This document shows, one piece after another, positions 52,121 to 61,074 of a DNA stretch of 64,000 nucleotides. The notes below the pieces were generated by a model. It made no database searches. It saw nothing but the letters and a program-made list of their open reading frames with translations, and was not told the origin of the DNA. Every line of letters starts with the position of its first letter. The first letter of the stretch is position 1. Made by a program: the position numbers and the translations under genes. The DNA is from Limosilactobacillus secaliphilus (GTDB taxonomy: Bacteria > Bacillota > Bacilli > Lactobacillales > Lactobacillaceae), in contig NZ_JQBW01000010.1 in the NCBI RefSeq assembly GCF_001437055.1, forward strand, positions 62,001-126,000, given 5' to 3'.

Positions 52121-52320
52121 ACACCCCTCAAATAATCTGAACTGCGGAGGTGAAAGTCATGTTATTTAGGAAAAGACTGGAGGAGTGGCAATTGGCCAGC
52201 TAGTCATTGACTGTGCTAAAGCCTACGCGATAATAAAAAAAGCTAACCATAATGGTTAGCCATCCTTCAGTCACCTGAACTGCGTTTGAGGGTAACGAGG
52301 GGCAACTCGTTGCTCTCTTT
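52121..52320 (+). ncRNA. Possible type I toxin-antitoxin-like small RNA locus
   Basis: A compact transcript-like unit has a strong GGAGG site before a short frame at 52159 (14 codons) and a better 24-codon frame starting GTG 52185 (VAIGQLVIDCAKAYAIIKK). A stem-loop follows (AGCTAACCA / TGGTTAGC, about 52230-52259). CTGAACTGCG is directly repeated at 52137 and 52275, and CCCTCAAA at 52125 is complementary to TTTGAGGG at 52285. This layout resembles par/Fst-type loci and similar lactobacillar loci. A terminator ACGAG/CTCGT ends it. Confidence 0.35.
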
Positions 52321-52444
52321 TCATTTACAATCATATCTAATCTATCTTGATTTTTCAACTTTTAGCTGGTTTTCTGCCAGCTTTTTTATTTTACCATGGT
52401 TTACTTTTCCACTTTTCCTGGCTTATCAGTGGAGGTAATTAAAC

Positions 52445-52678
52445 ATGGCAAAAAAAGTACAATCAGTGACTCATCAACCACTGCAACAAGCTAGCAACAA
52501 AATTAACTCTGAACAACTCATGAACGACTTGCACTATCAGCAATCGCGGCAAATTATTCAGGAGCTACTTAAAAAGGGCTTAATCACGCCTGATGAATTC
52601 AACCAAATCGATACCTTAAACAAGCAATCATTTTCACCACTATTAGGCCCTGGAAATGTTGATACATCAAGGTTCTAG
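52445..52678 (+). CDS. Small SHOCT-like protein of the recombinase cassette
   Basis: The 77-residue protein ends with a SHOCT-like short helical segment: SRQIIQELLKKGLITPDEFNQ near residues 34-54. GGAGGT precedes the ATG. It begins 270 bp before the first recombinase and is probably its operon partner, like the accessory proteins of other serine recombinase elements. The role is unknown. Confidence 0.7.
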   Translation: MAKKVQSVTHQPLQQASNKINSEQLMNDLHYQQSRQIIQELLKKGLITPDEFNQIDTLNKQSFSPLLGPGNVDTSRF

Positions 52679-52713
52679 AGCTAACATACCACACTGATGA
52701 AAGGAGGAATGTC

Positions 52714-54375
52714 ATGTCAACCATTACCAAAATTCAAGGTTACCAACGTGATGTCAAACAACTCCGTGTGGCGGCCTATTGTCGAGTTTCCACTGATAAT
52801 ATCGAACAACTTGAAAGTCTTGAAAATCAGCGTTCCCATTATCAAAAGTACATTAACAACCACCCCAATTGGGAGCTGGCTAAGATCTACTATGATGAAG
52901 GCATCTCTGGAACTAAATTAACCAAGCGCAATGCCCTAAAAGAACTGCTGACAGATTGTCGTAATCACCGGATTGATCTTGTAGTTACCAAGTCAATCAG
53001 CCGTTTATCGCGGAACACAACTGACTGTCTGGAAATCGTTCGAGAACTGCAGCAATTAAATATCCCAATCATCTTTGAGAAGGAACACATTAATACCGGA
53101 GAGATGGCCAGTGAATTATTCTTGTCCATCTTCAGCAGCCTTGCCCAAGACGAATCCCACTCGACGGCAGGTAATTTGCGTTGGGCGATCAGGCAACGAT
53201 TTGCTAGTGGTAAGTTCCACGTATCTTCAGCACCCTATGGCTATTCAATTAAAGATGGCAACTTAGTCATCAACCATACTGAAGCCAAGACTGTACGACA
53301 AGTCTTTCAACGCTTTTTAAGTGGCATATCAGCCAGCCAAATAGCTAAAAAATTAAATCAAAAGCAGGTGCCGACAAAGCGTGGCGGACAATGGCGCAGC
53401 ATCACTGTGATCAATATTTTACGAAATATCAATTACACCGGTGACATGCTTTGCCAGAAAACCTACCGTGACGATCAATATCACCGTCACTTTAATCAAG
53501 GCGAAATAACCCAATACCTAATTGAGGATCATCACCCAAGTCTGATTAATCATAGATCTTACCATCGGGCTCAAGTATTGATTAAGGAAGCAGCACAAAA
53601 GCACCACATTGAAGTTGGTAGCCATAAGTATCAACAACATTATCTTTTTTCTGGAAAGATCACCTGCGGCTATTGCGGTACAGTTTTCAAGCGACAAACG
53701 AGGCCGCATAAAATCTGCTGGGCCTGCCAGCAACATTTGAAGTCAGCTCAACAGTGTCCAGTTAAAGCAGTCAGTGAAAAAAGTTTGGAAGCTGCCTTCT
53801 GCAATATAATAAATAAGCTAGTTTACAGTGAGAAGTTCTTACTGCGGCCATTGTTAGAAGGCCTGAAAGAAGAAGCTAATGCCAATAGCGATGGTCAACT
53901 GATTTCTTTAACTAAGCAAATCAAAACAAATGACCACAAAGCTGAAACGCTCACCGAATTGATGCATGCCAGCTTACTAGATAAAGCGATCTACGTCAAC
54001 CAAACTGCGAAGCTCGAACAAGATACCTATCAATGTCGGGAGAAGATTAAACAGCTTAATGGTCAAAATACTGATTCAGCAAATAACTTTGAGGATGTTC
54101 GTGCCTTGTTGCGTTGGTGCCAGCAAGGCCAAATGCTAACAGAATTTGACGGCACCCTATTTCAGGAATTTGTCCGACAGGTGGTGGTAAACAGTTCAAA
54201 CGAAGCAACTTTTAACTTGAAGTGCGGACTGTCACTACCCGAAAAGCTGAATAAAGCCGCTACTATTGAGAAACACTTTTACCGTGACATCATCAAACAA
54301 CGTTACAACGATCCAATCAAACAAGCAGAATATTTGTACAGTATTATCGAGAGTGAAGGTGATTTAATTGGGTAA
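52714..54375 (+). CDS. Large serine recombinase 1
   Basis: This site-specific recombinase has 553 residues. The N-terminal resolvase domain has the catalytic serine in VAAYCRVSTDN near residues 20-30, followed by SISRLSRNTTDCLE near 92-105. The recombinase domain begins near residue 160 with APYGY, and a zinc ribbon with CGYCGTVF near residue 328 and CWACQQH near 345. A coiled-coil C-terminus follows. AAAGGAGG precedes the ATG. It overlaps the next recombinase, so both are made from one message. Such pairs move integrative elements. Confidence 0.92.
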   Translation: MSTITKIQGYQRDVKQLRVAAYCRVSTDNIEQLESLENQRSHYQKYINNHPNWELAKIYYDEGISGTKLTKRNALKELLTDCRNHRIDLVVTKSISRLSRNTTDCLEIVRELQQLNIPIIFEKEHINTGEMASELFLSIFSSLAQDESHSTAGNLRWAIRQRFASGKFHVSSAPYGYSIKDGNLVINHTEAKTVRQVFQRFLSGISASQIAKKLNQKQVPTKRGGQWRSITVINILRNINYTGDMLCQKTYRDDQYHRHFNQGEITQYLIEDHHPSLINHRSYHRAQVLIKEAAQKHHIEVGSHKYQQHYLFSGKITCGYCGTVFKRQTRPHKICWACQQHLKSAQQCPVKAVSEKSLEAAFCNIINKLVYSEKFLLRPLLEGLKEEANANSDGQLISLTKQIKTNDHKAETLTELMHASLLDKAIYVNQTAKLEQDTYQCREKIKQLNGQNTDSANNFEDVRALLRWCQQGQMLTEFDGTLFQEFVRQVVVNSSNEATFNLKCGLSLPEKLNKAATIEKHFYRDIIKQRYNDPIKQAEYLYSIIESEGDLIG

Positions 54376-55945
54376 AGTGAGGATTATCCCCGCTCATCAG
54401 CAAAAAGGCAATAGCGTTCAACCGCAAAAAAATAGACTACCATTTGAACAGCTCCGAGTGGCGGCCTACTGCCGGGTTTCGACTGATTATGATGAACAAG
54501 CCAGTTCATATGAAACTCAGGTGGCTCACTATAAAGAATTAATTCAAAAAGAACCAACCTGGGAGTTTGCAGGTATCTACGCCGATGATGGAATCTCAGG
54601 GACTAACACTAAGAAGCGGGAACAATTTAACCAGATGATTGCAGCCTGCAAAGCCGGTAAAATTGACCTGATCGTCACTAAATCAATTAGCCGGTTTGCT
54701 CGAAATACCATTGATTGTTTGAAGTATATCCGAGACTTAAAAGCCATCAATGTGGCCATCTTCTTTGAAAAAGAGAACATCAACACCATGGATGCCAAAG
54801 GTGAGGTGCTGATTACCATCATGGCTTCTCTTGCCCAGCAAGAAAGTGAGTCCCTATCGCAAAACGTTAAAATGGGAATCCAGTACCGCTACCAACAAGG
54901 TAAGGTCTTCGTCAACCATAATCATTTTCTCGGCTATACCAAGGATGCTCAGGGTAATCTGGTAATTGAACCGGAAGAAGCTAAAGTCATCAAACGGATC
55001 TTCTATAGTTATCTAAACGGGATGAGTATGAAGCAAATCGCGGACTCACTCAAAGCTGATGGTATTTTAACTGGTGGTAAAACAAAGAACTGGCAATCCA
55101 GCGGTGTTTCAAAAATTCTAAAGAATGAGAAATACATGGGTGATGCTCTATTGCAAAAGACTTACACTGTTGATTTTCTGAGCAAGAAACGCGTCAAGAA
55201 TAACGGCATTATGCCCCAGTATTATGTGGAAAATGATCATCCGGCGATTATTCCCAAATCGGTGTTCATGCAAGTTCAGCAGATTATCAAACAGCGGCGT
55301 AACGGGATCACCACTAAAAACGGGAAACATCGGCGACTTAACGGCAAATATTGCTTCTCTCAAAAATTATTTTGTGGTAAATGCGGTGATATTCTCCAAC
55401 GGAACATGTGGTATCGACCAGAAAAGGTAGCAGTCTGGCGCTGCGCCAGTCGAATAAAGAGAAGCAAAACTGGCCGGCGGTGTATGATTCGAAACGTTAA
55501 AGAACCCCTTCTAAAAGAAGCTACTATTGAGGCTTTTAACCAGCTCATTGAAGGGCATGAGTTAGCCAACAAACAAATCAAGGCCAACGTCATGAAGGTC
55601 ATCGAGAACTCCAAAGGACCAACACTTGATCAAATCGACCACCAGCTGGAAAAAGTGCAGATGAAATTGATTCAAGCTGCCAACCAACACCAGGATTGTG
55701 ATGCGCTAACCCAACAAATTATGGACCTTCGCAAACAAAAAGAAAAAGTACAGAGTCGTGAAACTGACAAGCAAACAACACTTCATAGTATCGATGAAAT
55801 CAACAAACTGGTCGAATTACACAAATATGGATTGGTAGATTTTGATGAACAACTGGTTCGCCGCTTAGTAGAAAAAATCACCATCTTCAAACGCTACATG
55901 GAGTTCACGTTCAAAGATGGTGAGGTTATTAGAATTAATAAATGA
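54368..55945 (+). CDS. Large serine recombinase 2
   Basis: The 525-residue serine recombinase has the same design: catalytic serine in VAAYCRVSTDYDEQ near residues 30-43, SISRFARNTIDCLKY near 103-117, a recombinase domain, and a zinc ribbon with CGKCGDIL near 340. It begins with TTG 54368 inside the end of recombinase 1; a GTG 9 bases later is an alternative. It is distinct from recombinase 1, so the two may act together, as in CcrA/CcrB-type pairs. Confidence 0.9.
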   Translation: MGKVRIIPAHQQKGNSVQPQKNRLPFEQLRVAAYCRVSTDYDEQASSYETQVAHYKELIQKEPTWEFAGIYADDGISGTNTKKREQFNQMIAACKAGKIDLIVTKSISRFARNTIDCLKYIRDLKAINVAIFFEKENINTMDAKGEVLITIMASLAQQESESLSQNVKMGIQYRYQQGKVFVNHNHFLGYTKDAQGNLVIEPEEAKVIKRIFYSYLNGMSMKQIADSLKADGILTGGKTKNWQSSGVSKILKNEKYMGDALLQKTYTVDFLSKKRVKNNGIMPQYYVENDHPAIIPKSVFMQVQQIIKQRRNGITTKNGKHRRLNGKYCFSQKLFCGKCGDILQRNMWYRPEKVAVWRCASRIKRSKTGRRCMIRNVKEPLLKEATIEAFNQLIEGHELANKQIKANVMKVIENSKGPTLDQIDHQLEKVQMKLIQAANQHQDCDALTQQIMDLRKQKEKVQSRETDKQTTLHSIDEINKLVELHKYGLVDFDEQLVRRLVEKITIFKRYMEFTFKDGEVIRINK

Positions 55946-56039
55946 AATTTAGGGTATTCGGCACTCACTTATTTGGATTGGGTGTTATTTTAAACATTCT
56001 GATCTTTATTAAACCTAATTTACAGTAAGTTCGTGTTAC

Positions 56040-56545
56040 TTAATAGTAATGAGTAGTTAAAACATTCTTAAATTTATTAAGTATCTTTGGTTTATCAATG
56101 GTTATCCCTAATTTTTGTAAAATAAAGATTCTAACCATAAAGCCGAATATTTTTGTCATCTGCACTAACTTATAAGGATTAGATACCGCCATATTTTCTC
56201 TATCTCCGTGTGTAAGGAATACCCTTGTGCTTACAAGCTTTCCAATCCAATCATCTGTATTTCCAACGTGTTCAGATAATAGTTCTCTATAGGATTCAGG
56301 CAATTCCTCAATAAATTTGTTTATTTTATCCCTCAAAGTAAGACGTTCATTTCTAAAATACGACTCAATGCCTTGTGTATAATTGACAAGATCATTTTCA
56401 ATTACCGACCTGTAGTTAACCGTTAACAAATAGTCATCCACCAGTAACTGTAACTCTTTTGAGGAACTTACCCAATTATTTATCACACTGAGCAACTCCG
56501 ATTGAACATCATTATAGTCATATGAAAAACTGTACGCTTGAATTA
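56040..56545 (-). pseudogene. HEPN/Apea-type domain protein, C-terminal remnant
   Basis: The frame at 56040-56495 has 151 residues. STRVFLTHGDRENMAVSNPYKLV carries the R-x4-H motif of HEPN nucleases (RVFLTH), and it looks like the C-terminus of ApeA/HEPN-Apea proteins. The first codon is a TTG, and reading continues upstream with the same kind of sequence (SFSYDYNDVQSELL) until a stop near 56550. The N-terminal two-thirds of a typical 450-residue protein are absent. It is probably a dead defence gene. Confidence 0.55.
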
Positions 56546-56696
56546 TTTAGGGTTGCATACAGCGAATTAAAGTGTTAAAATTATTCAGATTAACACATCA
56601 GGAAGTTATAAGTATCATTCATTTTTGCTATCTATTATTTTCTTAGATGTTAATTCAATTTGGTTACTTTGGTTTGATTCCTAGGAGGATATATAT

Positions 56697-56897
56697 ATGC
56701 AAAATGGTACTGTAAAATGGTTTAATGCTGATAAGGGCTTTGGGTTTATCTCTGGTTCAGATGGTAAAGATGTATTCGTACACTTTTCATCAATTAAAAC
56801 TAACGGTTTTAAGAGTCTTGAGGAAGGGCAAAAAGTTAGTTACGATGTTGAACAAGAAGATCGAGGACCTAAAGCGACTAATGTTGTTCCACAATAA
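56697..56897 (+). CDS. Cold-shock protein (CspA family)
   Basis: The 66-residue RNA chaperone has both RNA-binding motifs: GFGFIS (residues 15-20) and DVFVHFSSI (residues 25-33). It melts RNA structure in the cold. TAGGAGG lies 8 bases before the ATG. It is a single gene with a terminator directly after it. It lies between accessory elements and may have been carried along with them. Confidence 0.93.
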   Translation: MQNGTVKWFNADKGFGFISGSDGKDVFVHFSSIKTNGFKSLEEGQKVSYDVEQEDRGPKATNVVPQ

Positions 56898-56913
56898 TTT
56901 GTCTAATATTATG

Positions 56914-56946
56914 AAGAACTGCTTTTGATGGAGCAGTTCTTTTTTA
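56914..56946 (+). terminator. Rho-independent terminator of the cold-shock gene
   Basis: AAGAACTGCT / AGCAGTTCTT is a perfect 10-bp stem followed by TTTTT. Confidence 0.9.
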
Positions 56947-56947
56947 T

Positions 56948-57430
56948 GGCTCTTCGTCAAGAAGTACTGATAGAAAAATTTGAATAACTTTTCAAACAGC
57001 TCGTGTCTGAGATTGGACATGAGCTGTTCTTTTATTCTTCCAGTTGATGGCAAAGTATGAGTTAGGAAGGGCAAGCAGGATTCGAGCCCGAAAATTAAAG
57101 AAGTTACGAAAGCCATAAGCAGTTCGTTTAATAACTTTGATCTTATTGTTAGTTCCTTCGACTGGACCATTCGTGTAGTCACCATATTTAAAGCTGGTGA
57201 TAATCTCTTTATGATGCCTCCGGAGAGTCCGTTGAACTTTTTGAAGTGATTGGGGAAGCTGGGTCCATTTAATCGCGAGTAAATGATTGAGTTCATCCTT
57301 ACTACGATGATTGATCGCGAGAATAAGGTCCTGATAATAACGATAAGCTTGTTTAAGATCATCATTGAAAGCCAGTAAGCGTTGAATAACTTCAACGTCG
57401 GTCAACTGAGTATACTCTATTGTAGCAGAC
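56948..57430 (-). mobile_element. ISL3-family insertion sequence remnant
   Basis: Frame 56992-57405 encodes 137 residues of the C-terminus of an ISL3/IS1165-type transposase: KYGDYTNGPVEGTNNKIKVI (residues about 73-92) and AYGFRNFFNFRARI. A terminal inverted-repeat-like GGCTCTTCGTCAAGAAG starts at 56948, directly after the csp terminator. About two-thirds of the transposase and the other end are missing, so the element is inactive. Confidence 0.82.
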
Positions 57431-57459
57431 TATTGAAAACGTTTACTTATTTTTGCTGA

Positions 57460-57570
57460 TTATTCCAACTTTAAATCGGCTTGACTGACCATAGTATCAA
57501 CCTTCAATTCATGGATTGTATATTCAGTTGAAATTTGTGATAAATGATGATTAACATTTATTTCTTGCAT
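57460..57570 (-). CDS. Possible small protein of 36 residues
   Basis: A short frame (starting MQEINVNHHLSQISTEYTIH) has AAGGATAAATCAGCT, a weak ribosome site, before its ATG. I recognise no family. It may be a chance frame or the remains of a gene cut by the ISL3 element. Confidence 0.25.
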   Translation of the reverse strand: MQEINVNHHLSQISTEYTIHELKVDTMVSQADLKLE

Positions 57571-57857
57571 AGCTGATTTATCCTTAAAAAAGAATAATTT
57601 TTGTCATACACGTCGAGTATACAACTCTCCTGCGAATTTTCGATATTTTAACCGAATTAGCATAAATTCAATATTATTTTCGTTAACTCACTCCTTGGTA
57701 CCAAACTGACCGATTCGTACATACCACAAACGCTACCATATCAAGGCTCACTTCTACTTTCACTACCATAATCAACACAACCTGCCAAACTGGACATTCG
57801 CACACTCGACTATCGAAATAGGACATAGAACACTCGACCCGCCAGCTTCAAATAGAA
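57571..57857. other. Gene-free stretch downstream of rlmCD
   Basis: I see no gene. It is AT-rich with short repeats of ACTCGAC/ACACTCG, a likely scar of mobile DNA. Confidence 0.4.
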
Positions 57858-57943
57858 AAAGTGTACTAATTCCAATCGTTCAGAAAGGAAAAAGTACACT
57901 TTCAATCACCTATAAATGCCGTCAGAGCGCGGCTTATAGGCTA
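57858..57943 (-). terminator. Two hairpins downstream of rlmCD
   Basis: AAAGTGTACT / AGTACACTTT (57858-57902) is a perfect 10-bp stem followed on the minus strand by TTTTTC. CCTATAA with TTATAGG lies at about 57909-57935, nearer to the stop codon. Either could end rlmCD transcription. Confidence 0.6.
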
Positions 57944-59317
57944 TTTTTCTGTACGTTCAAGGACTGTAACAGACTCAACATGCGTCGTCTGTGGAAACTG
58001 GTCAACCGGCTGGATCGGCTTCGTTACATGGTAACCCTGATCCATGAAGCGCTGAATATCGCGGACCAACGTGGCCGGATTGCAGCTCACATAAATGATT
58101 TTTGGCACCGCCATCTGACCAGCAGCTTCGATCAGTTCTTCACCAAGGCCCTTGCGTGGCGGGTCAACAATCAACACATCCGGTTTCAGACCTGCCTTTT
58201 GCCACTTAGCCATCTGCTCTTCAGCTTTGCCCACCACAAATTCGGTGTTGTCGATATGGTTGTTTTTAGCGTTTTCCTTAGCATCCGCTATCGCTTCCGG
58301 CACGATCTCGACACCGTAAACCTTCTTAGCATGCTGGGCAACGGCTAACGAGATGGTCCCAATCCCACAATAAGCATCGATCACGGTTTGGCTACCATCC
58401 AGGCCGGCATTAGCGATTGCGGTTTGGTAAAGTCGTTCCGTCTGTTGCGGGTTAACTTGATAGAAGGATAATGGCGAAATGGTGAATTTAATGCCTAACA
58501 AGCGATCTTGAATCGTCCCCGGCCCAAACAGTGTGTGGTTGGTGGTCCCTAACAGACGATTCGTCTTTTGATCATTAATATTCTGAACCACCGTCTTCAA
58601 GTCCGGCACTTGTTCTACCAAAGCAGCCGTAATGTCCGCAGCATGTGGCAACTTCTTCGTATTGGTGACCAAGACCACCATGACTTCATGACTGTAGTAA
58701 CCGCGCCGAACCATCACCGTGCGAATGCAGCCGCGGCCAGTCCGTTCGTCGTATGGTTGAATATGGTACTTACGCAACTGGTTCCGCACCGCCAAAATAG
58801 TGGCATCAATGACTGGATCCTGAATCAGATAATCCTCAATTGGGACGAGGTCATGACTACCACGACGGTAAAAGCCCGTTTCCAATTGTCCCCTGATCAA
58901 CTTCACCGGCACCTGAGCCTTATTACGGTAACGATATGGTTTGGCCATCCCCATCGTTGGCAAAACTTTAATGTCATCCAGGTGAGCCTTGTCCAGCAAT
59001 TCCTTAATTTGGTGCTGCTTAAAACGCAATTGGGCTTCGTAATTCAGGTTACCTAGTGGCGTAATTCCTGTTTGCAGATAACGCTGATCCTTCAGTTCCA
59101 CCCGGTCTGAGCTCTTCTTCTGCCACGACAAAACGCGGCCCCACGCGAAGTGGCGAGTGACCTTGGTGACAACAAACGTGATCTTTTCACCCGGCAAAGC
59201 GTTGGGAATGAAGATTGGGTAATGGTCGATTTTGATCACCCCATTGCCCTGATAAGTCAGGTCAATCACCTTACCCGTCTTCTTTTCATTCTTATTAACC
59301 GGCAGTTTAACCTTCAT
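57941..59317 (-). CDS. rlmCD: 23S rRNA (uracil-C5)-methyltransferase
   Basis: The enzyme uses S-adenosylmethionine to methylate uracils in 23S rRNA (U747 and U1939 for the Firmicutes RlmCD type). From ATG 59317, preceded by GGAGG, it has 458 residues. An N-terminal TRAM domain (VIDLTYQGNGVIKI) is followed by the methyltransferase motifs DAYCGIGTISLAVAQ near residues 315-330, VDPPRKGL near 385, and the catalytic cysteine in YVSCNPATLVRD near 408-419. It neighbours dagK and gat genes as in other Firmicutes. Confidence 0.93.
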   Translation of the reverse strand: MKVKLPVNKNEKKTGKVIDLTYQGNGVIKIDHYPIFIPNALPGEKITFVVTKVTRHFAWGRVLSWQKKSSDRVELKDQRYLQTGITPLGNLNYEAQLRFKQHQIKELLDKAHLDDIKVLPTMGMAKPYRYRNKAQVPVKLIRGQLETGFYRRGSHDLVPIEDYLIQDPVIDATILAVRNQLRKYHIQPYDERTGRGCIRTVMVRRGYYSHEVMVVLVTNTKKLPHAADITAALVEQVPDLKTVVQNINDQKTNRLLGTTNHTLFGPGTIQDRLLGIKFTISPLSFYQVNPQQTERLYQTAIANAGLDGSQTVIDAYCGIGTISLAVAQHAKKVYGVEIVPEAIADAKENAKNNHIDNTEFVVGKAEEQMAKWQKAGLKPDVLIVDPPRKGLGEELIEAAGQMAVPKIIYVSCNPATLVRDIQRFMDQGYHVTKPIQPVDQFPQTTHVESVTVLERTEK

Positions 59318-59329
59318 AATTGCCTCCAT

Positions 59330-59649
59330 CGCATTTAATAATTATATTGTAAAACAGTTTGCGCCTGCTTTCATTCATATGCAGGCGCTTTTGTATATAG
59401 TTTGGGCCCGAATTTAGAAATCTTTAAGGGCGGTTAGGAATATATTAAGTCAATCGTCAAAATGTGGTTATCGGGAGTTAAGCATAGTAATATTAAATCA
59501 TCGAAAAGCTACTAGCCATTCAGCCAAAGAAAGGACTGATTATCATGACTAGCAACGTTAACAGGTTCAAATACGGGGCTTTCCGAGAGCCTTAGGCAGT
59601 TAGCAAAACTGTATCGACTGAAAAATAAAGAAAGGGAAGTGATGATTTT
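59330..59649. other. Intergenic region upstream of the GlsB-family gene
   Basis: It contains a 16-codon frame at 59545-59595 (starting MTSNVNRFKYGAF) with AAAGGACTG before its ATG. It ends 54 bp before the next gene and could be a leader peptide or a remnant. Otherwise nothing is seen. Confidence 0.4.
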
Positions 59650-59904
59650 ATGCATTGGATTTGGGTATTAATTGTTGGTGGGATTATCGGTTTGATCGCG
59701 GGTGCAATTACCCGTCGCGGCGGTTCCATGGGTTGGATCGCTAACATCATCGCTGGTCTGTTAGGGTCAGTGTTAGGTGAAGGCATCCTGGGATCCTGGG
59801 GACCTCAGTTAGCCGGAATGGCATTAGTCCCATCAATCATCGGCTCCGTAGTCTTAGTTTTGGTGGTCTCCCTGATTTTAGGGACGGTCAAAGACAAAGC
59901 TTAA
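59650..59904 (+). CDS. GlsB/YeaQ/YmgE-family stress-response membrane protein
   Basis: The 84-residue protein has three hydrophobic helices with glycine-rich turns (IGLIAGAITRRGGSMGWIANIIAGLLGSVLG, given here only in part: IGLIAGAITRRG). This is the transglycosylase-associated protein family, which is small, stress induced and of unknown mechanism. AAGGGAAG precedes the ATG. It ends at a terminator at 59951. It breaks the usual neighbourhood of dagK and rlmCD. Confidence 0.87.
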   Translation: MHWIWVLIVGGIIGLIAGAITRRGGSMGWIANIIAGLLGSVLGEGILGSWGPQLAGMALVPSIIGSVVLVLVVSLILGTVKDKA

Positions 59905-59950
59905 GGAATCGATCACACATCAAACAATTCGCTAAAGAATAGCTAAATAA

Positions 59951-59985
59951 AACCAGGCCTCCGGGATCTCCGGAGACCTGGTCTT
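59951..59985 (+). terminator. Rho-independent terminator
   Basis: CCAGG-CTCCGG / CCGGAG-CCTGG stem followed by CTTTT. Confidence 0.88.
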
Positions 59986-60054
59986 TTCGTATTACGATCT
60001 CTATTTAACAGGTGACATGCTTAAAGTAAAGCATCCGCACTTCTAGATAGATTA

Positions 60055-61056
60055 TTACTCATCTTTAATTTGACCAACACCACGAACAAAGTCATCTTCG
60101 GCCTTTTGCAGGTCAGGTGAAATATCACTGATTGCTTTATCAGGAATGGCAGCCACGTTGGCGACAATGTCCAGGTGCTGATGCAAAGCATGAAATTCCA
60201 TTGGTGCATCGCCACCGTATTCCCCGTCCAGGTTGATCATCAAGCGATCGGTCTTGCTCAATGGCGTCACTTTGACGTCCTTGGCTTTGGCATAAATCAC
60301 CCGCGGATCATTCAAGTGGTTACCCTTCAAAGCTTTCGCCATCAGCTGCATCAAGCCAACCATACTGGAGTCCTTGACGATCAGAAGAGAAAACATTCCG
60401 TCGTCCAAGGCTGCATCCGGCACGATCTGTTCAAAGCCACCAACAGAATTGGTCAAAGCTAAGAAGATGGTCGATGCCTTGCCGCGAAATTCATGGCCAT
60501 CATATTGAATGTCCATCTCAACAGGCTTAACCCGTGGTAACATTTCAGCACCTTTAGCAAAGTAAGCCAGGTAGCCAAATAAAGATTTGATCTGCGAAGA
60601 CACATCGTAAGTCAACTCGGTCAACGTCCCACCGGCGGCAATATTGATAAAGTAATGCTTGCCGGCTTTACCAATGTCAACCAGCAAGTGGTTCTCCGGC
60701 TTCAAAATCACCTTAGCGGCTGCAACCGGGTCTTCCCGTGGAATGCGCAGTGCCCGTGCATAGTCGTTGGTCGTCCCCGCTGGGATCAAGGCGAAACGAG
60801 GCCGCTTTTTCAGACCGGCAATGCCATTGATAACTTGGTTGACGGTACCATCGCCACCGGCCGCCACGATCAGGTCAAAGCCCTCTTTAGCACAGCGATT
60901 CGCTTCGTCACGAGCAGAATTTGGTGCCGGCGTGGTCGCAAAAGCGCTGGTTTCATAGCCCGCTTGTTCGTAGACCGCCAGAATATCAGCCAGATCGTTG
61001 TGCATGACTTCACGTCCGGCAACTGGGTTGTAAATTATCCGTGCGCGCTTACGCAT
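60055..61056 (-). CDS. dagK: Diacylglycerol kinase (DgkB-like)
   Basis: The soluble lipid kinase phosphorylates diacylglycerol to phosphatidic acid, recycling it from lipoteichoic acid synthesis. The 333-residue protein begins with IIYNPVAGREVMHNDL near residues 8-23 and has the catalytic glycine loop VAAGGDGTVNQVINGIAG near residues 62-79. The DGEY-like segment (INLDGEYGG) comes near residue 270. It lies 18 bp downstream of gatB, so it is part of the gat operon. Confidence 0.93.
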   Translation of the reverse strand: MRKRARIIYNPVAGREVMHNDLADILAVYEQAGYETSAFATTPAPNSARDEANRCAKEGFDLIVAAGGDGTVNQVINGIAGLKKRPRFALIPAGTTNDYARALRIPREDPVAAAKVILKPENHLLVDIGKAGKHYFINIAAGGTLTELTYDVSSQIKSLFGYLAYFAKGAEMLPRVKPVEMDIQYDGHEFRGKASTIFLALTNSVGGFEQIVPDAALDDGMFSLLIVKDSSMVGLMQLMAKALKGNHLNDPRVIYAKAKDVKVTPLSKTDRLMINLDGEYGGDAPMEFHALHQHLDIVANVAAIPDKAISDISPDLQKAEDDFVRGVGQIKDE

Positions 61057-61074
61057 TGCTGGCTGACCTCCTTA

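Noticed and set aside
56790-57395. A 201-codon minus-strand frame over csp and the ISL3 fragment
   Set aside because: It crosses the csp gene, its terminator and the transposase in another frame; the transposase frame at 56992-57405 has the real motifs.
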